In this document: positions 7,827 to 14,898 of the stretch, one piece after another
How the letters are laid out: the number at the start of each line of letters is the position of its first letter
Numbering within the stretch: position 1 is the stretch's first letter
From: an uncultured Spirochaetota bacterium
GTDB lineage: Bacteria > Spirochaetota > Spirochaetia > JAFGXN01
Length of the DNA: 42,802 bases
Reading direction: 5' to 3'
Assembly (NCBI GenBank): GCA_944388995.1
Contig: CALXKN010000016.1
Location: forward strand, 1 to 42,802
The notes under the pieces: generated by a model
What the model was told of the DNA's origin: nothing
The model's input: the letters and a program-made list of their open reading frames with translations, nothing else
Databases searched by the model: none
Position numbers and translations under genes: made by a program

Positions 7827-8931
7827 AGAGATTTCTTTGATGGTTGAATGCCCATTGCGCTTCGCGGGAAACCACCTGCCCCAGCGTTCCCAACTGAACA
7901 TCCGTTCCGTTGACCTTCACCGACGCCACGCCGGCATTGGAAAGCGAAAGATAAATACGCATATTCCCGTCCAGCCTCAGCCGCTGGTTGGTCCGGAAAA
8001 ACCCTTCGACAAAATCATCCTCAGTGTCCAGTTTATACCGGACGAAACAGCGGTCCCTGAAAACAATATCAATGCTGAACGGATTGGCAACGGATGAAGT
8101 TTCGACGATAATCGGTTCGACGCGGCGGGATTCAGCCGGCTGCAACTGCTCCTCCGGCTGAAAATTAATAAAAGCGGACTGCTGCGGTTCTTCCGCCGGA
8201 CGGTCGGACGGATCTTCGCGGACGGCTTCCCCGACCTCCCGGTCAAAACGGATCAACGCCGACTGCAGGCGGGCGTCAAAACTGCGGACCGTCATTTTCA
8301 CATCGGGAATTCCGTCCAGATCGAAATCAATCTGCGATTCTTCTCCGGGAAGCGCTTCAATTATCCCGGTTTTCTTCTCACTCCCCGATTCATACGCAAT
8401 AACGGTCTTTTCTCCGATTTCACTGACCCGAAGGGCAAACTCACCGTCGCCGACCAGAAAACGCAGTCCGTCGCCGACTTTGATTCTCTGTTCCGTAAAC
8501 TGCGCGTCGAAAAGCGGAAGAACGGCCTCCTCCGTTTCGGTTACCCCGACCGCCGGCTCGCGCATTACAAACCAAACCGCGGCAAAAACAACCGCCGCGA
8601 TCACAAGGACAGCTGCGAATCCGGCTGCCACCGCCTTTCCATTGATGCTGACTTTTTTCCGGACCGCCAGAAGTTTTTCAACGGGAATCGGCTGTTCCTG
8701 AATCAACCGGCTGCGGTAAAGGGAAATCATTTCGTTCGGATTCAGTCCCAGATAAATTGCATAATTGCGGATGAATCCGGTCAGAAAAATCTCGGCAGGG
8801 AACTGACTGTAATCCTCATTCTCCAACGCTTCCAGAGAGGCTTTCTGAATGCACGTCTCTTCCGCCGCCTGTTCGATCGTCACCCTCTTTGCCGCGCGGG
8901 CCTGTTTGAATTTCTCCCCCAAATTTTCCAT
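7798..8931 (-). CDS. rodZ: RodZ-like membrane protein (HTH domain, one TM, C-terminal beta domain)
   Basis: RodZ anchors the MreB cytoskeleton to the elongation machinery. The 377-residue protein has an N-terminal cytoplasmic helix-turn-helix domain (residues 1-90, beginning MENLGEKFKQARAAKRVTI, with the ETCIQKASLEALENEDY core and an NPNEMISLYR end). A basic stretch, one TM helix at about 98-120 (AVAAGFAAVLVIAAVVFAAV), a long acidic periplasmic linker and a DUF4115-like C-terminus (RLDGNMRIYLSLSNAGVASV) follow. A GGGAGGAG site precedes ATG 8931, 19 bases after lolA. Spirochaete RodZ proteins are divergent, so the MreB role is inferred from architecture. Confidence 0.82.
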   Translation of the reverse strand: MENLGEKFKQARAAKRVTIEQAAEETCIQKASLEALENEDYSQFPAEIFLTGFIRNYAIYLGLNPNEMISLYRSRLIQEQPIPVEKLLAVRKKVSINGKAVAAGFAAVLVIAAVVFAAVWFVMREPAVGVTETEEAVLPLFDAQFTEQRIKVGDGLRFLVGDGEFALRVSEIGEKTVIAYESGSEKKTGIIEALPGEESQIDFDLDGIPDVKMTVRSFDARLQSALIRFDREVGEAVREDPSDRPAEEPQQSAFINFQPEEQLQPAESRRVEPIIVETSSVANPFSIDIVFRDRCFVRYKLDTEDDFVEGFFRTNQRLRLDGNMRIYLSLSNAGVASVKVNGTDVQLGTLGQVVSREAQWAFNHQRNLYELRIIPRY

Positions 8932-8950
8932 TTATTTACTCCTCCCTTAT

Positions 8951-9637
8951 TTACTCTTCATTCGGATCAAACAAAAAATTGTTCTGTTTGTACGACGTCG
9001 GAGGCGATGTGTAGTCAAACCGCGTATCCGGAATTCCGGTATTGTACTGATAACCGGAAAACGTGCAGACAATCGAATTTTGCGCCGCATCGATTCCTTC
9101 AAACCTCAAAATATTGAAATTTTGATCGATGTAAAGAATAATTTCCCGGAATCCGGCTTTTGTAAAACGCCAGACCAACCGCAGTCTCAAAACGGGAACG
9201 TCAAGCCCTTCCGCCTGCACAAATTCGGGCGTTTCGTTGTATGAAATTTTATAATTCTTTTTCATAAACGAAAGCCCCTCTTCTCCCGTAACCGCCGCAA
9301 TGGGGTTCCCGTTTCTCTCCAATTTCTGAACAAATGTTACGCCCGTCTGCGGCAGGTAGCAGGTCAGCTCCTTTCCGTCGCTGACAATCACCTGATTGGA
9401 GGGACGGGAAAAATTAATCCTTACCTTATCCGGTTTTTTATAGTACAAAACCCCCGACATGGAAGAGTTTCCGACTTCGTAACGGACGTTGACTTCGTAA
9501 TCCGTCATTCCGTTGTATTTTGCGGCGACACGGTCGAAAACATCCATAGCCGTCTGACTGTTTTGCGCCTGCAGAGATAAAGCGCAGAACATTGATACAA
9601 AAACAAAAAAAGATTTTGAAAAGAAACGGAAACCCAT
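8951..9637 (-). CDS. lolA: LolA-like outer-membrane lipoprotein carrier
   Basis: LolA-family proteins carry lipoproteins across the periplasm to the outer membrane. The 228-residue product has a signal peptide (hydrophobic about 9-22, cleavage near LSLQAQ). The mature part shows the family pattern: VFDRVAAKYNGMTDYEVNV, a YYKKPDKVRINF strand, the SDGKELTCYLPQ segment and a late FREIILYIDQNFNIL strand. This fits the lipoprotein-rich content of the window. ATG 9637 is chosen; ATG 9649 is possible. There is no ribosome-binding site, and the -10 box ends only 7 nt before ATG 9637, so the mRNA may be leaderless. It is the first gene of the operon running down to 1930. Confidence 0.8.
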   Translation of the reverse strand: MGFRFFSKSFFVFVSMFCALSLQAQNSQTAMDVFDRVAAKYNGMTDYEVNVRYEVGNSSMSGVLYYKKPDKVRINFSRPSNQVIVSDGKELTCYLPQTGVTFVQKLERNGNPIAAVTGEEGLSFMKKNYKISYNETPEFVQAEGLDVPVLRLRLVWRFTKAGFREIILYIDQNFNILRFEGIDAAQNSIVCTFSGYQYNTGIPDTRFDYTSPPTSYKQNNFLFDPNEE

Positions 9638-9644
9638 AGTATTT

Positions 9645-9672
9645 ATCATACACAAAGCACGATGAATGTCAA
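9645..9672 (-). promoter_or_regulatory. Promoter of the lolA-rodZ-rimO-uvrD operon
   Basis: On the minus strand, a consensus -35 TTGACA (9667-9672) and -10 TATGAT (9645-9650) are 16 bp apart. The predicted start is at or next to ATG 9637, so the transcript would have almost no leader. Confidence 0.65.
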
Positions 9673-9754
9673 GCCGAATCCGGGATTTCGGTCCGACACA
9701 GACAACACTTTGCTTAAACGAATACGGCAACCGATTCCTTCTTTATCGGGACTC

Positions 9755-9783
9755 TGGACAAAAAACCGCAATCGGTTTACAAT
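9755..9783 (+). promoter_or_regulatory. Promoter of the GNAT gene (leaderless geometry)
   Basis: -35 TGGACA (9755-9760), a 17-bp spacer and -10 TACAAT (9778-9783) end 6 nt before ATG 9790. No Shine-Dalgarno sequence is present between them. Confidence 0.6.
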
Positions 9784-9789
9784 CAGCAT

Positions 9790-10326
9790 ATGAAACAGAA
9801 TTCTTTCCGTCCGCTGCTGAAACCCGTTCAGACCGACGGCGAAATCCGGGCTGTCGCGGAAAAGGCTTCGGAAATTTGGCATGAGCACTTTACGCCAATT
9901 TTGGGAAAGGCGCAGGTTGAGTATATGCTCGGCCGATTCCAGTCGGCACAGGCGGTTTCCGACGCCATTACCCGCGGACATTACCGTTATTTTTTCATTC
10001 TCTCGGAAGAGGGAGAAATCGCCGGTTACTGCGCCGTTCAGCCGCGCGGCGACATTCTTTACCTCAGCAAGCTGTATATTGCCAAACCCTACCGCGGCCG
10101 GAAGCTGGCGAGCGCCGTCATGAAAGCGCTTTGCGAAACAGCTGCCGCCGAAAAGCGCCGCGCCCTCCGGCTCAACTGCAACCGGAACAACGCCGAAACC
10201 TTAAAAATTTACGACCGTCTCGGTTTCCGTATCATTGAAGAGGAAAAAACCTCCATCGGAAACGGATTTTTTACCGACGACTACGTTTTGGAAAAACCGC
10301 TGCCGGCGTCAAAAGTGCTCGGCTGA
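9790..10326 (+). CDS. GNAT family N-acetyltransferase
   Basis: The 178-residue protein has the GNAT fold: strand GEIAGYCAVQPRGDILYLSKLYI, the acetyl-CoA pyrophosphate-binding motif as PYRGRKLASAVM (R/Q-x-x-G-x-G/A form), and the C-terminal NCNRNNAETLKIYDRLGF segment typical of family acetyltransferases. Architecture and length resemble small-molecule or polyamine acetyltransferases, but the acceptor cannot be told from sequence. It is probably monocistronic. It faces the lolA operon divergently and ends one base from the convergent lipoprotein gene, with no terminator visible. Translation probably starts on a leaderless mRNA. Confidence 0.9.
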   Translation: MKQNSFRPLLKPVQTDGEIRAVAEKASEIWHEHFTPILGKAQVEYMLGRFQSAQAVSDAITRGHYRYFFILSEEGEIAGYCAVQPRGDILYLSKLYIAKPYRGRKLASAVMKALCETAAAEKRRALRLNCNRNNAETLKIYDRLGFRIIEEEKTSIGNGFFTDDYVLEKPLPASKVLG

Positions 10327-10327
10327 C

Positions 10328-11155
10328 TCAATACGCCAGCCGGAACCGAACTTCCGGATCGTTTTCCAAATTAAACGAAAGCGTCACGCGCTCGCCGCCT
10401 TTATTGGTATACATTCCGTAAGAGTTCGGCGACGAAAAGGTCATGACGGGATCGCAGGCAAACGAAAACTGGCAGACCGCTCCGTTGCGCGAAATTTCTA
10501 CCGGACGTTGCAGCAGCAGAGAGAGCAACCTTGCCGGCGTCTCGAGCGGATCCATTTCAGAGCCGACTGCGCTGACGGACGTTTCAACGCCGACTCCGCC
10601 TCCGGCAACCGCAATCTGCTTTTCTTCAATCGCTGTAAATTCATCCGTCGGGAAAAGTGTCTGAAAAAGCTCTCCCTCCCGGATTAAATTACCCGCCGCT
10701 CCGGAAGGAACGTGCTCGAATTGAATGCGAGCCGTTCCGGCAGATGTATTAAAACGAAACACCATTGCGGAAAAGTAAAAGGTGTCGGAGATGTTATTTT
10801 GCGTTACGGCTGACCGATCGATAATGCGAACCGCCGATTCGCGCTGTGAAGCGGCAGCCGGAAGAGAGAGTTCCTGTTCCGCCGAAAAAACCGGATCCGG
10901 AACGGATTTCGGTAACGCCGGAGTGACGTTTGCCGACGGGCGGAAATAACGCCGCACCGGCGGCGCTTTTTGCGGAACTTCGGTTTTCCGTATTTCAGCC
11001 TTCGAAATTTCCGACAGAGTTTCCGAGACTTCAGCCGCCGGCTCCGTCAAAGATTGTTCTCCGCCGGAAAGCACAGCCGATGTGTTTTTTGTCACACAGG
11101 AATATCCTGCGACCATCCATGTAAAAACGATAACAGCAAATAAAAACCGTTTCAT
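10328..11155 (-). CDS. Uncharacterised lipoprotein
   Basis: The 275-residue protein has a signal peptide and lipobox-like VAGYSC (Cys20). A low-complexity Glu/Ser/Pro/Ala linker follows to about residue 110, then a C-terminal domain rich in beta-strand patterns (FYFSAMVFRFNTSAGTARIQ, PVMTFSSPNSYGMYTNKGGE, VTLSFNLENDPEVRFRLAY). I recognise no named domain. It is probably exported and membrane-anchored. The -10 box ends 8 nt before ATG. The only purine stretch (AGAAAGAG) abuts the start, too close for normal ribosome binding, so leaderless translation is likely. Confidence 0.75.
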   Translation of the reverse strand: MKRFLFAVIVFTWMVAGYSCVTKNTSAVLSGGEQSLTEPAAEVSETLSEISKAEIRKTEVPQKAPPVRRYFRPSANVTPALPKSVPDPVFSAEQELSLPAAASQRESAVRIIDRSAVTQNNISDTFYFSAMVFRFNTSAGTARIQFEHVPSGAAGNLIREGELFQTLFPTDEFTAIEEKQIAVAGGGVGVETSVSAVGSEMDPLETPARLLSLLLQRPVEISRNGAVCQFSFACDPVMTFSSPNSYGMYTNKGGERVTLSFNLENDPEVRFRLAY

Positions 11156-11163
11156 CTCTTTCT

Positions 11164-11191
11164 ATTATACCTCACCGTTTTAAAAAGACAA
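11164..11191 (-). promoter_or_regulatory. Promoter of the 10328-11155 lipoprotein gene
   Basis: On the minus strand, -35 TTGTCT (11186-11191), a 16-bp spacer and a perfect -10 TATAAT (11164-11169) end 8 nt before the ATG. It lies back-to-back with the pyrH promoter. Confidence 0.65.
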
Positions 11192-11210
11192 GCGGAAAAG
11201 CTTTTTTCTC

Positions 11211-11239
11211 TTGAATGTTTCGGATGATCGCTTTATAAT
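11211..11239 (+). promoter_or_regulatory. Promoter of pyrH (leaderless geometry)
   Basis: -35 TTGAAT (11211-11216), a 17-bp spacer and a perfect -10 TATAAT (11234-11239) end 6 nt before ATG 11246. The intervening TGCCCC is not a ribosome-binding site, so the predicted transcript starts at the A of ATG. Confidence 0.72.
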
Positions 11240-11245
11240 TGCCCC

Positions 11246-11935
11246 ATGGAGACAAAAATTATTTCTTTGGGCGGCTCGATTGTCGCGCCGGATGCGCCCG
11301 ATACCAAAATGATTGCCGAATTTGCAAAAACAATCCGGAAATTCCTGGCCGCTGACGAAAACCGGCGGCTGATTCTGATTGTCGGAGGAGGAGGTCCCGC
11401 GCGGGTTTATCAAAAAGCGTGCCGCGAAATCGTTCCCGGTTTATCCGACGAGGAACAGGATTGGATCGGAATCATGGCGACCCGTCTGAACGCGCAGCTG
11501 ATTAAGGCCGTCTTTGCCGATGAATGCCCGCAACCGGTCGTCTGCGATCCGACAGCCGATTTCGCGTTCGAAGGGCGCATTCTTACGGCAGCCGGATGGA
11601 AACCCGGTTTTTCCACCGATACCGACGCCGTTTATTTGGCCGAGAAGTTTGCGGCCGACACAGTGATTAACCTTTCCAATATCGAAAAAGTTTACACCGA
11701 TGATCCGAAACTCAACCCGGACGCCCGCCCCGTCGACCGCATGAGTTGGAATGAGTTCATCTCCATGATCGGAACGGAGTGGACGCCGGGAAAAAATCTT
11801 CCGTTTGATCCGGTGGCTTCGCAAAAAGCGGCCGCACTCGGCTTGAAGGTAATCTGCGCCGGCGGCCGCAATCCTGAGAATTTACGGAAGATCCTGAACG
11901 GAGAACCGTTTTTCGGAACCGTTATCGGCGAATAA
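11246..11935 (+). CDS. pyrH: UMP kinase, archaeal/spirochaete type
   Basis: Phosphorylates UMP to UDP in pyrimidine synthesis. The 229-residue product is an amino-acid-kinase fold protein: N-terminal KIISLGGSIVAP (phosphate loop), VGGGGPARVYQKA, GFSTDTDAVYLAEKF, and a nucleotide-binding stretch NLSNIEKVYTDDPK. The form with VGGGGPAR and an early D-x-x-M-x-x-FA region fits the archaeal/spirochaete subfamily rather than the usual bacterial PyrH. It is monocistronic. It ends 40 bases from the convergent hydrogenase gene with no convincing terminator between. Confidence 0.9.
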   Translation: METKIISLGGSIVAPDAPDTKMIAEFAKTIRKFLAADENRRLILIVGGGGPARVYQKACREIVPGLSDEEQDWIGIMATRLNAQLIKAVFADECPQPVVCDPTADFAFEGRILTAAGWKPGFSTDTDAVYLAEKFAADTVINLSNIEKVYTDDPKLNPDARPVDRMSWNEFISMIGTEWTPGKNLPFDPVASQKAAALGLKVICAGGRNPENLRKILNGEPFFGTVIGE

Positions 11936-11975
11936 CGGAACGCCGCGCAATTCTCAAAACCATCCGGCGGTGGTG

Positions 11976-13442
11976 TTATTTTTCTTTTTTCGGAATACCG
12001 GGGCCGTCAGCGTATTTTTTGACGGCGTCGATTGCCAATTTGACTTTACCGATGGCGCACGGACCGCCGACGCAGCCTCCTTCGCACGCCATGACTTCCA
12101 AAAAGTTGCCGGGCATTTTTCCTGTCGCATACATTTGCAGCATTTTGACCGCTTTTTTGTCAATTCCGTTGATAAACTGCGCATTAATGTCGGGAATGTC
12201 TTCGCGGCCGGCGTCTTTCATTTCTTTCAGCACGGCGGAACTGACGCCGCACGAAGTGGCGTAACCGCGGCCGGAACTTTTGACGGGACGGGTCATTTCA
12301 TGCGGCTTAACGGATTCAAACTGCAAATCGAAGGCAACAAACATCGCCGCCAGTTCTTCAAAAGTCAAAACAAAATCGGTGTTGACGTCGATTAGAGCCT
12401 CTTTGCGTTTGGCAACGCACGGTCCGATGAAAACCGTCAGCGTTTCGGGGTCTTCCTGCTTCAGCGTTTGAGAGGTGTAGCGCATCGGACTGGGTGTTTC
12501 GGAGACGGCAGCCGACAATCCGGGAACGTGTTTTTTTACGGTTTCCACGTAACTCGGACAGCAGGATGTGGTCATCAATTTGTCGCCGCGTTTCATTCGT
12601 TCAACAAACTCTTCGGCTTCGTTTTCGGAGGTCATATCGGCTCCGAATGCGACTTCTTCCACGCCTGTAAAACCGATTGCTAAAACGGCGCCGGCAATTC
12701 GTTCCAACGGCACGGGAAATTGTCCGACAACCGACGGCGCCAACATAGCAGTGATTTTTTTCTTCTCTTTAATGGCTTTCAGTACATCGATAATTTGTGA
12801 CTTTTCCAAGATGGCGCTGAACGGACAGGCAACCATGCATTTTCCGCAGTAGGTGCATTTGCCGAAGTCGATTTCCTGGACATCGGTTTCATGATTGCGT
12901 TTTATGGCGCCGACGGGACACGCTTCTTCGCACGGAATCGGAACGCGAATGACGGCGTGATAGGGGCACACCTGAGTACAGATTCCGCAGTCGATGCATT
13001 TTGAATAATCGATGACCGATTTTCCGTCGACTACGCTCATTGCTCCGCGCGGACAGTTGAAGACGCACGGCCGGGCAAAACAGCCGCGGCAGGCGTTGGT
13101 TACCAGATAACGGCTGGTAACACAGCTGGTGCAGGCGACGTCCAACACGCTGAGAATTTTTTCGTCAAACGAATCGCGTTTGAGGGCGTCGGCGAGGTAA
13201 GCGCTCAAGGATTTGGACTCGTCGGTTTCGTCTTCAACGCTGATTCCGAGCATTGCCATTAAACGGTATTTTAAAACAGCGCGGTCTTTATAAATACAGC
13301 AGCGGGAAGAGGCTTCTCCTTTCGGGCGAATTTCGATTGGAATTTTGTCGATTTTTTCCGCCAGCGTGTCGTTCATAAAATCTTTGATAATCCGAATGAG
13401 CAGCTCTTTGCGCATTCGGTTGGCGTCGTTTTTATCCTGCAT
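11976..13442 (-). CDS. [FeFe] hydrogenase, group B type
   Basis: Catalyses reversible proton/H2 interconversion, presumably with ferredoxin. The 488-residue product starts with a helical region. A cysteine-rich module follows (CTSC at 104-107, then CRGCFARPCVFNCP), then [4Fe-4S] ferredoxin motifs CIDCGICTQVCP (149-160) and CTYCGKCMVACP (196-207). The H-cluster domain has L1 TTSCCPS (C294, C295), L2 GPCVAKRKEA (C342) and L3 EVMACEGGCVGGP (C453, C457). All cluster ligands and the proton-transfer cysteine are present, so it should be catalytic. The architecture fits group B rather than the bifurcating group A enzymes. ATG 13442 overlaps the ferredoxin gene by 11 bases and has AAAGGA before it. 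It is the last gene of the redox operon. Confidence 0.9.
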   Translation of the reverse strand: MQDKNDANRMRKELLIRIIKDFMNDTLAEKIDKIPIEIRPKGEASSRCCIYKDRAVLKYRLMAMLGISVEDETDESKSLSAYLADALKRDSFDEKILSVLDVACTSCVTSRYLVTNACRGCFARPCVFNCPRGAMSVVDGKSVIDYSKCIDCGICTQVCPYHAVIRVPIPCEEACPVGAIKRNHETDVQEIDFGKCTYCGKCMVACPFSAILEKSQIIDVLKAIKEKKKITAMLAPSVVGQFPVPLERIAGAVLAIGFTGVEEVAFGADMTSENEAEEFVERMKRGDKLMTTSCCPSYVETVKKHVPGLSAAVSETPSPMRYTSQTLKQEDPETLTVFIGPCVAKRKEALIDVNTDFVLTFEELAAMFVAFDLQFESVKPHEMTRPVKSSGRGYATSCGVSSAVLKEMKDAGREDIPDINAQFINGIDKKAVKMLQMYATGKMPGNFLEVMACEGGCVGGPCAIGKVKLAIDAVKKYADGPGIPKKEK

Positions 13443-13701
13443 GAGACGATCCTTTTCTGTGTTCGTAAATTTTTTCAATGATGGATGAAACTGTCGCATT
13501 TGACATCATTTCATCGTCAACTTTAACAAACGGTGCGGCGCCGTATTGATTGTCTTTACAGACGCCCAAACAGTGCGAACCGATAATTTCGACATTTTCT
13601 TTCAAATCGGCGGGCAGAAAGTTCTCCAAATCCTGCAAATCGGCCGCACCCAACAAATAGCACGTCGTTCCGACGCAAATAGTCACCTTTGTTTTCTCCA
13701 T
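13432..13701 (-). CDS. Thioredoxin-like [2Fe-2S] ferredoxin (HydC/NuoE-like)
   Basis: The 89-residue protein is a thioredoxin-fold [2Fe-2S] ferredoxin. The ligand pattern is C9-x4-C14 (VTICVGTTCY) and C44-x3-C48 (SHCLGVC), as in NuoE C-terminal domains. It probably shuttles electrons to or from the hydrogenase encoded next, whose start it overlaps. A GGGGA site precedes ATG 13701, 12 bases after the phosphatase gene. A second such protein occurs at the head of the hydrogenase block (16628-16882). Confidence 0.9.
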   Translation of the reverse strand: MEKTKVTICVGTTCYLLGAADLQDLENFLPADLKENVEIIGSHCLGVCKDNQYGAAPFVKVDDEMMSNATVSSIIEKIYEHRKGSSHAG

Positions 13702-13713
13702 ACGCTTCCCCTT

Positions 13714-14898
13714 TCAAATATAATGAACTGTTACCTTTTTCCGATACTGATTCTCCAAACAGGTTTGTATTCGTTTGATGATGTTGCGGCGCATTTCCAA
13801 ATCAACCGGCAAATTGGGATCTTGATGCGCTTCATTGATTTTTGTTCCGACAATGAATTCAATGACGTCGCTGTCCATCAACAGGTTATAAAAATTCTGA
13901 ATGACCGGCTGCATTTGCGAAAGCGGCGTCTCTTTTTCGAGCGTCACTGCCAATTCGGTCAAAGTCAGAATGCCCTCCGTTACCAAATCAATGCCTTCCA
14001 TCTGGGAAGGAGGCGGCAGTCCGCGGGTGCGGTTTTTCAAATCGGTGCGAATCGGAATACCGAGCTCGCGAGAGACGATTTGTGCCGTCGTTCCGCCGCA
14101 GACAATTTTCTTTCCGTTGAAATTGCGGAACCAATCAACATAGACTGAATCGTTTTCTTCTTTAAACGGCGGTCCGGTCAGCAGCCGCAGCCGCCGCGGA
14201 TGACGAAAATAGATGACGGCGCAAGTAATGTCATCCAACGGTTTGCCGCTTTGATCCATGCAGCACGCCTGTCGAACAACGGAACGCGCCAACGAACGTG
14301 CCGAAATTTCGGGATTATCGGCAATCAGCTCTTGAATGTATTTCAGGCATCCATCGCGCATCCAGCCGAATTTGTGCGGCTTCATCCCCAAACCTGCCTG
14401 CGTAACGCCGTCGGAAAAAAAAATGATACGGTCTTCCAGCTGAACAGGAAACTCCGACAGCAGCAGCTTACGCGACGGCCACTTTTGAGAAAATCGAATT
14501 TTTTTTTCGTGTTTGACTTCTTCGTTGTGTCTCAAATGGATGAATTCGGGATTATCCATTTCAATAACCCGCGCTTTTGTGCCGTTGATCAAATCAACGA
14601 TGGTGAATGTTGCGTAACTGATTTTCCGCACTTCGCATACCGGCAGCGAATCCATAATGATTTCCGAAGATTTGACGACTTCCGTATTGTGGGCGACAAA
14701 TTTCAGCGCCATGGCTGTTGTCATGTTGGAGAGTAGCGCTGCTTTGATTCCGCTTCCCAATCCGTCGGAGAGAACGGAGATGTAACGCTGTTCGCCCGGA
14801 ATGATTTCGGTTTTAAAATCGTCTCCGGCAACCGCTTCACCGCCTTTGATGAGCTGACTGTATTCGACTTCGATGAACGCTTCGTCATTGATCATCAT
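13714..14898 (-). CDS. SpoIIE-type PP2C serine/threonine phosphatase
   Basis: The 394-residue product has the PP2C metal-binding signatures ISVLSDGLGSGIKAA (D45), IIFFSDGVTQAGLG (D162) and DDITCAVIYF (D221/D222) in the order of SpoIIE phosphatases. The region after about residue 230 is not recognised. SpoIIE phosphatases act on phosphoserine regulators such as anti-anti-sigma factors; the substrate here is unknown. It lies directly downstream of and overlaps hydS by 14 bases. Pairing of a PP2C phosphatase with group C hydrogenases is known, which makes it the likely signalling output. ATG 14898 is chosen because AAGGAG sits 10 nt upstream; the frame is open to 14928. Confidence 0.88.
   Translation of the reverse strand: MMINDEAFIEVEYSQLIKGGEAVAGDDFKTEIIPGEQRYISVLSDGLGSGIKAALLSNMTTAMALKFVAHNTEVVKSSEIIMDSLPVCEVRKISYATFTIVDLINGTKARVIEMDNPEFIHLRHNEEVKHEKKIRFSQKWPSRKLLLSEFPVQLEDRIIFFSDGVTQAGLGMKPHKFGWMRDGCLKYIQELIADNPEISARSLARSVVRQACCMDQSGKPLDDITCAVIYFRHPRRLRLLTGPPFKEENDSVYVDWFRNFNGKKIVCGGTTAQIVSRELGIPIRTDLKNRTRGLPPPSQMEGIDLVTEGILTLTELAVTLEKETPLSQMQPVIQNFYNLLMDSDVIEFIVGTKINEAHQDPNLPVDLEMRRNIIKRIQTCLENQYRKKVTVHYI

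Noticed and set aside
14200-14736. Plus-strand open frame opposite the SpoIIE phosphatase gene
   Set aside because: It is antisense to a conserved gene, with composition typical of a shadow frame and no motifs.
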